64,000 nucleotides of DNA from Nocardioides marmorisolisilvae (GCF_031656915.1 NZ_CP134227.1:3782001-3846000), one strand, 5' to 3'; shown: positions 1 through 8,891, counted from the stretch's first letter. The notes: a model not told the origin generated them from the letters alone. Made by a program: numbers and translations.

Positions 1-491
1 AGCCCGGTGCGCATCACGCCGCGAGCACCGTCCTTCTTCAACCCGTAGGTCTCGCAGAGGGTGGAGTCGATGTCGACCGTGACCGACTCGCTGAATCCGG
101 GATGTGCGCCGGCGGTGACGGCGCGGGCGAGCAGGCGCCGAGTCACGGCGTCGAGTTGGCGGGCGTGGCCGAACCCGAACGAGCGTAGGAAGGTGCCGAC
201 CGTCGAGGAGGCGGCGACCTTGTGCCCCAGGACCGCGCCAGTGGACCCGGCCCGTAGGGCGTTGACGTCCTCGATGCAGTCCCCACCCGCCAGGAGCGAA
301 TGGATCAACGTCAGGCACTTCCGGTCCGGGTTCGCGCCAGCGCTGCCCGGGACGGTGAGGTGTTCACGCAGCAACGGACCGAGCCCGAGCCGGTCCCCCA
401 GGGTGGCCGCGATCAGGAGTCCGGCGTCGGACACGCCGTTCTCATCATCGGCTGTCACCCGGATGCGGTCGAGCGTGCAAGACTTCGTCAC
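1..491 (-). CDS. IS1380-family transposase, N-terminal part (cut by window edge)
   Basis: The minus strand reads open from a GTG at 491 to the left edge (163 codons), so the C-terminal catalytic part lies outside. The protein has the layout of IS1380-type DDE transposases: a TADD(E)NGVSDAGL stretch near residue 13, a GGDCIEDVNALRAG stretch near residue 68, the STVGTFLRSFGFGHARQLD segment, then DIDSTLCE near residue 142, whose first Asp is the expected first catalytic acid. An AAGGAG ribosome site lies about 11 nt before the GTG, within one arm of a 14-bp inverted repeat. It would cut and paste its own element. Family assignment is from motif memory; integrity cannot be judged because the 3' part is missing. 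Confidence 0.82.
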   Translation of the reverse strand, partial: MTKSCTLDRIRVTADDENGVSDAGLLIAATLGDRLGLGPLLREHLTVPGSAGANPDRKCLTLIHSLLAGGDCIEDVNALRAGSTGAVLGHKVAASSTVGTFLRSFGFGHARQLDAVTRRLLARAVTAGAHPGFSESVTVDIDSTLCETYGLKKDGARGVMRTG

Positions 492-492
492 C

Positions 493-566
493 AAGAGGGT
501 GCTCCTTTGAAACTGCTCTGATCAAGGCGTGGTAACCATGATCGTGCAGGTCAGGAGCACCCTCTT
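493..566. repeat. 14-bp perfect inverted repeat at the 5' end of the IS element
   Basis: AAGAGGGTGCTCCT at 493-506 is repeated as its exact reverse complement at 553-566, with 46 nt between. The inner arm contains the Shine-Dalgarno region of the transposase; the outer arm may be the terminal inverted repeat of the insertion sequence. In mRNA starting at the element end the two arms could pair and hide the ribosome site. The other end of the element is outside the window, so the terminal-repeat reading is inference. Confidence 0.6.
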
Positions 567-634
567 CGCTCAGCCGCACCGACCAACGCCGTACGAATCG
601 GTGATTTGAGGCTGAGCCGGCCTGAACCGCGGAG

Positions 635-1903
635 TCAGCGCAGCGGGTCGAAGGACCGCAGCAGGTCGTCGGTGCGGCCGTGGACGAGCTGGTCGGCGAG
701 CAGCCGACCGGTCAGCGGGCCGAGCGCGATGCCCCACATGCCGTGGCCGCCCGCGACGTACACCCGGTCCGAGCGGGTGCGGCCGACCAGCGGGAGCCCG
801 TCGGCTGTGCACGGCCGGGACCCGACCCACTCGTCGGTGCGCGCGGACCAGTCGACTCCGGCGAACATCGGCTTCGCGGCGTCCACGATCGCCGCGATCC
901 GCCGCGGGTCGAGGGGTGCGCCGGGCTTGCGGAACTCCATCATCCCTGCGACCCGCAGTCCGTCCCCGGGGCCGCCGAGCGGGGTGCAGGCGACGCGCTG
1001 GGTGGGCAGGTAGATCGGGTTCGCCGGTGCCTGCTCGGGACGGACGGTGAAGCTGTAGCCGCGGCCCGCCTGCACCAGGGTGCGGACGCCGTGCCGGCGG
1101 GCCAGACCACCCAGCCAGGTGCCGGTGGCCACCACGACGGCATCCGCCTCGATCTCGGTGGTGTCGGCGAACCGGACGACGGCGCGGCTGCCGTGCTGCA
1201 CCACGTCGGCCACCTCGCGGCCGGTGAGGATCTCGCCGCCGGCGTGCTTGACGGCGTCGGCGAGCGCGTGCACGAAGTCGCCCGGGTTGATGTACCGCTG
1301 CCCGGCGAGGCTGATCCCGCAGTCCACTCCGGCGCCGAGCGCGGGCTCAAGAGCGTGCACGGCGTCACGGTCCAGGAGGGTGTGGTCGACGGAGCCGCCG
1401 GCCTCGTTGACCCGCCGGAACTCCTCGACCAGCACCGCCCGGTCGGACTCGGACGCGAACGCCGCCAGGAACGGCGTGGCGGGCTTGGTGGGGGCTGCCA
1501 CCGGCGACCGGGTCGAGCCGGTCAGCTCGTCGTAGGCGTCGAGGGCGACGGCGTTGGCCCGGTTGAACACGCCCATCGCCTGCTGCCAGTGCCGGTCGGT
1601 GCAGTGCCGGGCGAATCCGGTGAGGAAGCGCAGCAGGCGAGGGTTCGCGGTGAGCGGGACGTAGACCGGTGACTTCGGGCTCAGCGCGGCCCGGATGCCG
1701 GTGGACAGGATCGCCGGCTCGGGCAGCGGCAGGGTGAGCGCGGGGGAGAGCCATCCCGCGTTGCCCCAGGACGAGCCCGCCGCCACGTCGTACTTGTCGA
1801 CGACCGTGACCTCGACTCCCTCGCGTTGCAGGAACCAGGCGGTGGAGAGCCCCACCATGCCGGCACCGACCACGACCACGCGCTGTGCACTCATGGTGTC
1901 CAT
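635..1903 (-). CDS. FAD-dependent amino-acid oxidoreductase (D-amino acid dehydrogenase-like)
   Basis: A 422-residue DAO-superfamily flavoprotein that would oxidise the C-N bond of an amino acid or related amine. An N-terminal Rossmann motif VGAGMVGLS lies near residues 12-20, followed by the acidic strand end VVDK, and GNAGWLSPALTLPLPEP near residue 47 resembles the corresponding DadA segment. The C-terminal flavin motif reads VAGGHGMWGIALGP. There is no signal peptide. The start could be this ATG or the in-frame ATG at 1894. It lies 95 bp downstream of a PucR regulator on the same strand, which fits local control of amino-acid or amine catabolism. The substrate is not determinable from sequence. 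Confidence 0.85.
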   Translation of the reverse strand: MDTMSAQRVVVVGAGMVGLSTAWFLQREGVEVTVVDKYDVAAGSSWGNAGWLSPALTLPLPEPAILSTGIRAALSPKSPVYVPLTANPRLLRFLTGFARHCTDRHWQQAMGVFNRANAVALDAYDELTGSTRSPVAAPTKPATPFLAAFASESDRAVLVEEFRRVNEAGGSVDHTLLDRDAVHALEPALGAGVDCGISLAGQRYINPGDFVHALADAVKHAGGEILTGREVADVVQHGSRAVVRFADTTEIEADAVVVATGTWLGGLARRHGVRTLVQAGRGYSFTVRPEQAPANPIYLPTQRVACTPLGGPGDGLRVAGMMEFRKPGAPLDPRRIAAIVDAAKPMFAGVDWSARTDEWVGSRPCTADGLPLVGRTRSDRVYVAGGHGMWGIALGPLTGRLLADQLVHGRTDDLLRSFDPLR

Positions 1904-1998
1904 GGTCCGTGACCACGCTCACCAGGGCACTGCCCGTCAGGCCATCGTTCCAGTCACCGGGTTGTGCGATCCCACAACCCCTGCTGGGCGGCCGGCTC

Positions 1999-3138
1999 TC
2001 AGCGGGTACGGCGAGCGGCCAGGTGCACCATCAGCGCCAGCCGGGTGGCCGGGTCCTCGACGTCGATCCCACATGACTCCCGGGCGCGGTGCAGCCGGTT
2101 GCGGACCGTGTTGGTGTGCACGTGCAGCGACTCGGCCGCGACCGCGACGTTGCCGGCCGAGGCGAGCCATGCGTCGACGGCCGCCACCAGGCCGGTGTCG
2201 TGGGCGGCGTCGTACCGCTCGAGGGCCGCGAGCGGGCTGGCCGCGCGATGGGTGGACAAGAACCCGCGGACCCGGTCGACGAGGACGTCCGCGAACACCT
2301 CGGTCAGGCCGGCCACCCGGCCGGTGTCACCGCGGCGGAGCAGCGCGCGCGCGACGTCGTCGGCGACCGCGCGGGAGTGCGGCAGGTCGATCGCAGCGAC
2401 CGGCTCGCCCAACCCGGCGACCACGGCGCGCCCGGCACGTAGTCGGGTGAGGAAGTCGCCCATCACCCGCCGACCGGCGTCGGCGGGCAGCACACAGTAG
2501 AGGGTGTCGTCCTGCAGCGCGCAGGCCGACCGCGGCGCGACCGCACTCAGGTTCAGGGTCAGCGCACCCGCGAGCCGGCTCGCGGCGTCGGGATCCTCGC
2601 CGCGCACCGCGACCACGACGAGCCGGTCGCCCAGGCCGGTCTGCTCGGCCGCCTGCACGGCGGTCTCCCCACCGCGGAGCAGGTCCGCGACGAGGTCGTC
2701 ACGCTCGCGGGCGACCCGGTCGGCACGACGGCGGGCCAGCAGCACCTGCCTCGCGATCACCGGCGCAGCCGACCTCAGCGCCGCGGCCTCCTCGGGGGTG
2801 GGCGCCCGGCCGAGCGCGGCCCACACCGAGCCGAGGAGCTCGCCCTCACTGCGCAGCGCCACCACGGCACGTGCGGCCATCTGCAGCTCGGGCAGGTCCA
2901 CCACGATGACGTCGTCGGTGTCGCGCAGCTGGTCGAAGACGCCGGCCTCGGCGATCGCGGTCCGGTAGCGCACCGGCACCTGGCGGTTGAGGATGGTCTC
3001 GACCCGGGCGGCGTCGACATCCTGGTGCTCGCCGGCGTACGCGATCACGATGGTGTCGCGGTCCTCGATCGTGACCGGGCAGCCCACCAGCCGGGAAAGG
3101 TCCTGGGCCAGCTCGAAGAGGTCACCGCTCTCGGCCAT
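1999..3138 (-). CDS. PucR-family transcriptional regulator
   Basis: A 379-residue regulator ending in the PucR-type helix-turn-helix (VAVAAESLHVHTNTVRNRL, about residues 331-349). The N-terminal two thirds resemble the sensory and GGDEF-like middle region usual in CdaR/PucR proteins. The start at 3138 is preferred to an in-frame ATG at 3183 because a TAGGCT box lies exactly 7 nt before it, the leaderless layout, and because the longer form would run into the divergent MOSC gene. PucR proteins commonly control neighbouring nitrogen or amino-acid catabolic genes; the adjacent flavin oxidase is the natural target by context, which is inference. Confidence 0.88.
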   Translation of the reverse strand: MAESGDLFELAQDLSRLVGCPVTIEDRDTIVIAYAGEHQDVDAARVETILNRQVPVRYRTAIAEAGVFDQLRDTDDVIVVDLPELQMAARAVVALRSEGELLGSVWAALGRAPTPEEAAALRSAAPVIARQVLLARRRADRVARERDDLVADLLRGGETAVQAAEQTGLGDRLVVVAVRGEDPDAASRLAGALTLNLSAVAPRSACALQDDTLYCVLPADAGRRVMGDFLTRLRAGRAVVAGLGEPVAAIDLPHSRAVADDVARALLRRGDTGRVAGLTEVFADVLVDRVRGFLSTHRAASPLAALERYDAAHDTGLVAAVDAWLASAGNVAVAAESLHVHTNTVRNRLHRARESCGIDVEDPATRLALMVHLAARRTR

Positions 3139-3145
3139 GGGCGCA

Positions 3146-3173
3146 AGCCTAGGGAATCGCGGACGACTAGGAT
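3146..3173. promoter_or_regulatory. Back-to-back leaderless promoters for pucR-like and MOSC genes
   Basis: Only 43 bp separate the two divergent start codons. On the minus strand TAGGCT (3146-3151) stands 7 nt before the ATG at 3138; on the plus strand TAGGAT (3168-3173) stands 8 nt before the ATG at 3182. With transcription starting at or next to each ATG, both mRNAs would be leaderless, and the -35 regions of the two promoters must overlap the opposite -10 region. Confidence 0.55.
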
Positions 3174-3181
3174 CCCCGGAC

Positions 3182-3901
3182 ATGGCAGCGGGTCCCGCGA
3201 GGCAGGTCGGCCGGGTGACGGCCCTGGCCCGCTACCCGGTGAAGTCGATGGCGGGCGAGCGGCTCGATCGGGTCGACGTCGCGTCGCGAGGGCTGGTGGG
3301 GGACCGCGCCTGGGCCGCCTACACCGCCGACGGGGGGATCGGGAGCGGCAAGACCACCCGCCGATTCCGGAAGGTACCGGGCCTGTTGGACCTAGGGGCG
3401 CGGCTCGGGGCAGACGACGTCCCATGGCTGGAGATCGACGGGGTCGAGCGACGTGTCGACGACCCGGAGACCTCGGCGGCACTCTCCGAGAGGCTGGGGC
3501 AGCCCCTGGCGCTGCGGCCCGAGGGGGCTGTGCCGCACCACGACGAGTCCCCGATCCACCTCGTCACCACGTCCGCACGGCGCGCGCTCGAACGCAGCCA
3601 CGGCGGCGCGGTCGACGAGGGCCGGTTCCGCGCCAACGTCGTGCTCGAGACGGACGGCGACGGGTACGTCGAGCACGAGTGGGTCGGTCGGGATCTGGCC
3701 ATCGGCGAGGTGGTGCTCCGGGTCGGCCCGGGGATGCCGCGGTGTGTGATGGTCGACCTCGCCCATGGTGGCGCCGGTCTTCCCGCGGCGCCGGGTCTGC
3801 TGCGCACGATCGGCCGCGTCAACGGGCTCGACCTCGGCGTGCAGGCGTCCGTGGTGAGGGGCGGCGTCCTCCGGCTCGGTGACAGCGCCTTCGTCTGCTG
3901 A
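3182..3901 (+). CDS. MOSC domain-containing protein
   Basis: A 239-residue protein with an N-terminal beta-barrel MOSC_N domain (RVTALARYPVKSMAGE from residue 11) and a C-terminal MOSC domain. The conserved stretch RFRANVVLETDG lies near residue 148, and GPGMPRCVMVDLAHGG near residue 183 carries the invariant cysteine of the family. MOSC proteins handle sulfur for the molybdenum cofactor or reduce N-hydroxylated bases (YcbX/mARC type); the N-terminal domain points to the latter subgroup. The partner and substrate are unknown. Translation is probably leaderless from the ATG at 3182. Confidence 0.88.
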   Translation: MAAGPARQVGRVTALARYPVKSMAGERLDRVDVASRGLVGDRAWAAYTADGGIGSGKTTRRFRKVPGLLDLGARLGADDVPWLEIDGVERRVDDPETSAALSERLGQPLALRPEGAVPHHDESPIHLVTTSARRALERSHGGAVDEGRFRANVVLETDGDGYVEHEWVGRDLAIGEVVLRVGPGMPRCVMVDLAHGGAGLPAAPGLLRTIGRVNGLDLGVQASVVRGGVLRLGDSAFVC

Positions 3902-3937
3902 CGATCGATCCGGTCCGGGCGTGGGTACCGTCGAGCG

Positions 3938-4123
3938 ATGAGCACTCCTGGTGGACGGCGCTGGTACTTCGTGCTGATGGGCGTCTGCATCCTGCTCATC
4001 GTGCTCGCGTGGAACGTCGTACGCCTCTGGTCGGTGCCCGCGGCCGTGGCGATGTCCGTGGTGGCCGCGCTGATCCCGCCGGTGGCCGCGATCGTCGGCA
4101 ACCGCAGCGGCAGCGGCGGTTGA
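3938..4123 (+). CDS. DUF3099 small membrane protein
   Basis: A 61-residue protein with two predicted transmembrane helices (about residues 11-29 and 33-53) and the pattern RRWYFVLMG...W.VVRLWSVPAAVAMS typical of the actinobacterial DUF3099 family. The function of the family is not known. A TACCGT box 6 nt before the ATG suggests a leaderless transcript. It lies between the MOSC gene and the AAA+/VWA pair without obvious functional link. Confidence 0.75.
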   Translation: MSTPGGRRWYFVLMGVCILLIVLAWNVVRLWSVPAAVAMSVVAALIPPVAAIVGNRSGSGG

Positions 4124-4158
4124 GCCTCCCCCGTTGTGCGGCTGAGTAGCGTGAGTGC

Positions 4159-5571
4159 GTGACGGAAACGACCACCCCTCCCGCCCTGCACACCGTCGGC
4201 CAGCTGCGTGCCAGCGGTCACCAGCACCGCGGGCTGCGCGACGAGATCCGGGCGAACCTGCTCGCCATGCTGGCCGCCGGCGAGGACCCCTGGCCCGGCC
4301 TGCACGGCTTCGAGTCCACCGTCATCCCGCAGCTCGAGCGGGCGCTGATCGCGGGTCATGACGTGGTGCTGCTCGGCGAGCGGGGACAGGGCAAGACCCG
4401 GCTGCTGCGCACCCTCGTCGGGCTGCTCGACGAGTGGACCCCGGTCATCGAGGGCAGCGAGCTGGGCGAGCACCCCTACGAGCCCGTCACCGCCGCGTCG
4501 AGGCGGCGCGTCGCCGAGCTCGGCGACGAGCTGCCGGTCGCCTGGCGGCATCGCGAGGAGCGGTACGCCGAGAAGCTGGCCACGCCGGACACATCGGTGG
4601 CCGACCTGATCGGCGACGTCGACCCGATGAAAGTGGCCGAGGGCCGCTCGCTCGGCGACCCCGAGACGATCCACTTCGGACTGATCCCGCGCAGCCATCG
4701 GGGGATCGTCGCGATCAACGAGCTGCCCGATCTCGCCGAGCGCATCCAGGTGGCGATGCTCAACGTGATGGAGGAGCGGGACATCCAGATCCGCGGCTAT
4801 GTCCTGCGGCTCCCGCTGGACGTGCTCGTGGTCGCCTCGGCCAACCCGGAGGACTACACCAACCGCGGCCGGATCATCACCCCGCTCAAGGACCGCTTCG
4901 GTGCCGAGATCCGCACCCACTACCCGACCCGGATCGAGGACGAGATCGCGGTGATCCGTCAGGAGGCACACCTGGTCGCCGACGTACCCGACCACCTCGT
5001 GGAGATCCTGGCCCGGTTCACCCGGGAGCTGCGGGGGTCGAACGCGATCGACCAGCGCTCCGGGGTGTCCGCACGGTTCGCGATCGCGGGCGCCGAGACG
5101 GTGGCTGCCGCGGCGTTGCACCGGGCCACCGTGCGCGGCGAGCCGGAGGCGGTCGCCCGCATCGTCGACCTCGAGACCGCGGTCGATGTGCTCGGCGGCA
5201 AGGTGGAGTTCGAGACCGGCGAGGAGGGCCGCGAGGCCGAGATCCTGGAGCACCTGCTGCGACTCGCCACCGCACAGACCGTCACCGCGCACCTGGCCGG
5301 GATCGACCTGGGTCTGCTCGTGCAGGCGGTCGAGAACGGCGCCAGCGTCACCACCGGCGAACAGGTCACCGCTCGAGACTTCCTCGCCGGGCTGCCCGCG
5401 CTGGGCGAGTCCGACCTCTACGACCAGGTCATGGAGCGCCTCGGTGCGCACAACGACGGCCAGCGCGCCGGGGCGGTCGAGCTCGCCCTGGAGGGTCTGT
5501 TCCTGGCCCGCAGGATCGACAAGACCGTTCCCGAGATCCGTGGGTCCGGTGGGGAGACCGTCTATGGCTGA
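4159..5571 (+). CDS. AAA+ ATPase, magnesium-chelatase ChlI-like (partner of VWA protein)
   Basis: A 470-residue MoxR/ChlI-type AAA+ ATPase starting at GTG with TAGCGT 6 nt upstream. The Walker A motif LLGERGQGKTR spans residues 71-81, the Walker B region RGIVAINELPDL residues 181-192, and sensor 1 follows in VVASANPEDYTNRG with the RIITPLKDRFG stretch typical of this clade. The C-terminus is a helical lid. It overlaps the VWA gene by 8 nt (ATGGCTGA), so the two are translated together; in this family the ATPase loads or remodels a client through the VWA subunit's metal-dependent adhesion site. There is no cobalt or magnesium chelatase context here and the client is unknown. Confidence 0.85.
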   Translation: MTETTTPPALHTVGQLRASGHQHRGLRDEIRANLLAMLAAGEDPWPGLHGFESTVIPQLERALIAGHDVVLLGERGQGKTRLLRTLVGLLDEWTPVIEGSELGEHPYEPVTAASRRRVAELGDELPVAWRHREERYAEKLATPDTSVADLIGDVDPMKVAEGRSLGDPETIHFGLIPRSHRGIVAINELPDLAERIQVAMLNVMEERDIQIRGYVLRLPLDVLVVASANPEDYTNRGRIITPLKDRFGAEIRTHYPTRIEDEIAVIRQEAHLVADVPDHLVEILARFTRELRGSNAIDQRSGVSARFAIAGAETVAAAALHRATVRGEPEAVARIVDLETAVDVLGGKVEFETGEEGREAEILEHLLRLATAQTVTAHLAGIDLGLLVQAVENGASVTTGEQVTARDFLAGLPALGESDLYDQVMERLGAHNDGQRAGAVELALEGLFLARRIDKTVPEIRGSGGETVYG

Positions 5572-7630
5572 CCCGTTCGTCGGCCGGCACCGGTCCCGCT
5601 ACGCCCGCTACACCGGCGGGCCGGACCCGCTCGCGCCCCCCGTCGACCTGGCGGAGGCGCTGGACGCCATCGGCGCGGACGTGATGGCCGGCTACTCCCC
5701 GGAGCGGGCGATGCGGGAGTTCCTCCGCCGTGGCCCTTCGAGAGCCTCAGGACAAGCGGCCGACCGGCGCGGTCTCGACGATCTGGCCCGCCAGGTCGCG
5801 GAGAAGCGTCGGGAGCTGCTCCAGCGGCACTCCCTCGACGGCACCCTGCAGCAGGTTCGCGAGCTGCTGGACCACGCGGTGCTCGAGGAGCGCAAGCAGC
5901 TGGCCCGCGACGTCGCGATGGACGACGCCGACCGATCGTTCCGGGAGATGCAGCTGGGCAACCTGCCGCCGTCGACCGCGGCCGCGGTGACCGAGCTGTC
6001 GTCGTACGACTGGCAGAGCCGGCAGGCGCGGGAGGACTACGAGCAGATCAAGGACCTGCTCGGCAGGGAGCTGCTCGACCAGCGCTTCGCCGGCATGAAG
6101 CAGGCGCTCGAGGGAGCGACCGACGAGGACCGCGCCCGCGTCAACGCGATGCTCACCGACCTCAACGAGCTGCTCGAGAAGCACGCCCTCGGTGCGGACA
6201 CCCCGGAGGACTTCGCGCAGTTCATGGACCGGCACGGCGACTTCTTCCCGGAGAACCCGCGCGACGTCGACGAGTTGCTCGACGCGCTGGCGAAGCGGTC
6301 CGCCGCCGCCCAGCGGATGCTGAACTCGATGACGCCCGAGCAGCGCGAGGAGCTGATGCAGCTGTCTCAGCAGGCGTTCGGATCGCCGGAGCTGACCGAG
6401 CAGCTGGCCCGGATGGACGCCAACCTGCAGGCGCTGCGTCCGGGCGAGGACTGGGGAGGCTCGGAGCAGTTCGAGGGCCAGGATGGGCTCGGCCTGGGCG
6501 ACGGCACCGGTGTGCTGCAGGACCTCGCGGAGCTCGACGAGCTCTCCGAGGAGCTCTCCCAGTCGTACGGCGGCGCCCGGCTGGACGACCTCGACCTCGA
6601 TGCGCTGGCGCGACAGCTCGGCGACCAGGCTGCCGTCGACGCCCGGACCCTGCAACAGCTCGAGCGCGCCCTGCGCGACACCGGGTACCTCAAGAGGGGC
6701 ACCGACGGGCAGCTGCGGCTGTCCCCGAAGGCGATGCGTCAGCTCGGCCGGGCGCTGTTGCGCGATGTGGCCACCCGGATGTCGGGCCGGCAGGGCCAAC
6801 GGGACCTGCGTCACGCCGGGGCCGCGGGCGAGCTCAGCGGCGCGAGCCGGCCCTGGGCCTTCGGCGACACCGAGCCGTGGAACGTCACCCGGACGATCAC
6901 CAACGCGATCCAGCGGACCGTGGCTGAGGGCGGCTCCGCAGCGGGCGGCGTACGGCTGTCGATCGAGGACGTCGAGGTCCACGAGACCGAGGCGCGCACC
7001 CAGGCCGCGGTGGCGCTGCTCGTGGACACCTCCTTCTCGATGGCGATGGACGGCCGCTGGGTGCCGATGAAGCGCACCGCGTTGGCGCTGCACCAGCTGA
7101 TCACCTCCCGGTTCCGTGGGGACGCCCTCCAGCTGATCGGCTTCGGGCGGCACGCCGAGGTGATGGACATCGAGCAGCTCACCGCGCTCGACGCGATGTG
7201 GGCGAAGGGCACCAACCTGCACCACGCGCTGCTGCTCGCGAACCGGCACTTCCGCAAGCACCCCCAGGCCCAGCCGGTGCTGCTGATCGTGACCGACGGC
7301 GAGCCGACCTCCCACCTCGAGCCCGACGGTGAGGTGTACTTCGGCTATCCGCCGCACCCGCTCACGATCGCCTACAGCGTCCGCGAGCTCGACAACGCCG
7401 GCCGGCTCGGCGCTCAGGTGACGTTCTTCCGGTTGGGCGCCGATCCCGGGCTGGCCCGGTTCGTCGACTCGATGGCACGGCGCGTGGACGGCCGGGTGGT
7501 CGCCCCCGAGCTCGACGACCTCGGCGCCGCCGTGGTGGGCAGCTACCTCGGCTCGCGCGCCTCCCGCGTTGGCGGTGCCGGTGACCACCTCGGCGACTGG
7601 TACACGGGACGGGGGTTCTGGGTCGGCTGA
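5564..7630 (+). CDS. VWA domain protein, ChlD-like partner of the AAA+ ATPase
   Basis: A 688-residue protein with a long helical, acidic N-terminal two thirds (Glu/Arg/Leu-rich, likely coiled coil) and a C-terminal von Willebrand A domain. The MIDAS motif DTSFS begins at residue 488; the later MIDAS threonine is in GTNLHH and the Asp in VTDGEPTS. The start ATG lies inside the end of the ATPase gene. Near residue 59 a short segment, PSRASGQAADR, is encoded by CTTCGAGAGCCTCAGGACAA, which looks like a short repeat sequence inserted in frame in a poorly constrained loop. Such AAA+/VWA pairs are widespread in actinobacteria with no settled role. Confidence 0.85.
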   Translation: MADPFVGRHRSRYARYTGGPDPLAPPVDLAEALDAIGADVMAGYSPERAMREFLRRGPSRASGQAADRRGLDDLARQVAEKRRELLQRHSLDGTLQQVRELLDHAVLEERKQLARDVAMDDADRSFREMQLGNLPPSTAAAVTELSSYDWQSRQAREDYEQIKDLLGRELLDQRFAGMKQALEGATDEDRARVNAMLTDLNELLEKHALGADTPEDFAQFMDRHGDFFPENPRDVDELLDALAKRSAAAQRMLNSMTPEQREELMQLSQQAFGSPELTEQLARMDANLQALRPGEDWGGSEQFEGQDGLGLGDGTGVLQDLAELDELSEELSQSYGGARLDDLDLDALARQLGDQAAVDARTLQQLERALRDTGYLKRGTDGQLRLSPKAMRQLGRALLRDVATRMSGRQGQRDLRHAGAAGELSGASRPWAFGDTEPWNVTRTITNAIQRTVAEGGSAAGGVRLSIEDVEVHETEARTQAAVALLVDTSFSMAMDGRWVPMKRTALALHQLITSRFRGDALQLIGFGRHAEVMDIEQLTALDAMWAKGTNLHHALLLANRHFRKHPQAQPVLLIVTDGEPTSHLEPDGEVYFGYPPHPLTIAYSVRELDNAGRLGAQVTFFRLGADPGLARFVDSMARRVDGRVVAPELDDLGAAVVGSYLGSRASRVGGAGDHLGDWYTGRGFWVG

Positions 7631-7652
7631 CCGGGCCCGGCCGGTAGTCGGG

Positions 7653-8891
7653 TCAGCGCACTGACCGGATCCGGTAGACCATCGCGGCCCCGGCCAGGGT
7701 GATCACGCCTGCTGCGCCGAAGAGCATGGGGTATCCGCCCAGCGTGGTGATGAAGAGCCCGCCCAGCAGCGGACCCAGCGCCTGGGGCAACACCGATCCG
7801 ATGTTCATCAGGCCGAGGTCCTTGGCACGGTCCTCGGCGCTGGGCAGCACCGCCGTGATCAGGGCCTGGTCGACCGACATGAACGCGCCGTACCCGGCGC
7901 CGAGCAGCGCCGCGCCGACCATCGCGGTGTCCCACGACGGAAGGGCTGCGAGCAGCAGGGCGGCGACGGCCTGGAGGCAGGACGCCACGGCGACGAAGAC
8001 CCGGCGCCGGCCGGTGCGGTCCGACCAGATGCCGCCGAGGTAGGTCGCGAGCACGGTGAAGACCAGATAGACCAGGGTCAGTTGCACCAGGCGCGAGTCG
8101 GGGTCCGGGACCTTCAGGTCATCGCGCAGGAAGAACAGCAGCTCGGTGGTGCCGAAGGCGTTGCCGAGGTTGACCAGCAGCCGGCCGCCGAAGGCCCAGG
8201 CGAAGTCGGGGTGGTCGCGTGGGCTGATCCACATTCCCCGGGCCACCGACCGGACCGAGAGCGGGGGAGCGGTCGCGGCCGGCGGCGCGTCCCGGTGGCC
8301 CAGCAGGAACGGCAGCGAGAACACCAGCAGGCCGAGGGCGAGCGCGACGAAGCGACCCATCGTGCCCAGGCCCTGGACGGCGAGCAGCCCGACCAGGATG
8401 CCCACCGCCTGCGGGCCGTAGATGGCTGCCGAGGCCATTCCGCGTTGGGACTCGGGCACCTCGTCGGCGATCACCGCGGTCAGACCGGCGGCCATCGCGT
8501 TGTTGCCGAGCGATGCCAGCACCCAGCAGCCGCCCAGCGCCACCCAGTCGGTCTGCAGCCCGGAGAGCAGCAGGCCGAGCACGAAAACGACCACACCGCC
8601 CAGCACCCACACCCGACGACGTCCGAGCCGGGAGCTGGTCCGGTCGCACAGCGCGCCGAAGAGCGGCAGCGTGACGATCGCGACCACGCCGACCCCGCCG
8701 TTGATCCAGCCGAAGTCGCTGATCCGGTGGGCATGGTCGATCCGGTCCAGCTGGTCCGGCAGCACCAGCTGGATCGGCACCAGCCAGGCCATCCAGATGC
8801 CGAACCAGACCAGCGTGAACCGCGTGGTCCAGCCGCGCGAGACGGGTCGGTCGGGCCCCACCCAGGGCGTCGTGGTCACCTGCTCGGTCAT
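7653..8891 (-). CDS. MFS transporter, possibly sugar-linked
   Basis: A 412-residue 12-helix major facilitator. The family loop motif appears twice as DRTSSRLGRRRVW (between helices 2 and 3) and SDRTGRRRVF (second half). The start at 8891 is chosen over an in-frame ATG at 8924 because GGAGGGG stands just before it. It is transcribed away from a GH1 beta-glucosidase across a 135-bp gap, so uptake of a glucoside or export of its product is a reasonable guess. Substrate is inference from context only. Confidence 0.82.
   Translation of the reverse strand: MTEQVTTTPWVGPDRPVSRGWTTRFTLVWFGIWMAWLVPIQLVLPDQLDRIDHAHRISDFGWINGGVGVVAIVTLPLFGALCDRTSSRLGRRRVWVLGGVVVFVLGLLLSGLQTDWVALGGCWVLASLGNNAMAAGLTAVIADEVPESQRGMASAAIYGPQAVGILVGLLAVQGLGTMGRFVALALGLLVFSLPFLLGHRDAPPAATAPPLSVRSVARGMWISPRDHPDFAWAFGGRLLVNLGNAFGTTELLFFLRDDLKVPDPDSRLVQLTLVYLVFTVLATYLGGIWSDRTGRRRVFVAVASCLQAVAALLLAALPSWDTAMVGAALLGAGYGAFMSVDQALITAVLPSAEDRAKDLGLMNIGSVLPQALGPLLGGLFITTLGGYPMLFGAAGVITLAGAAMVYRIRSVR

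Noticed and set aside
3152-3181. GGGAAT as a SigR-type promoter for the MOSC gene
   Set aside because: No GTT at the required 18-nt spacing; a TAGGAT leaderless box explains the start better.
3319-5451. Very long minus-strand frame opposite the MOSC and AAA+ genes
   Set aside because: No recognisable motif; both plus-strand genes have clear domains and catalytic residues.
7631-7652. Terminator between the convergent VWA and MFS genes
   Set aside because: The GC-rich 22-bp gap has short self-complementarity only, not enough for a supported hairpin.
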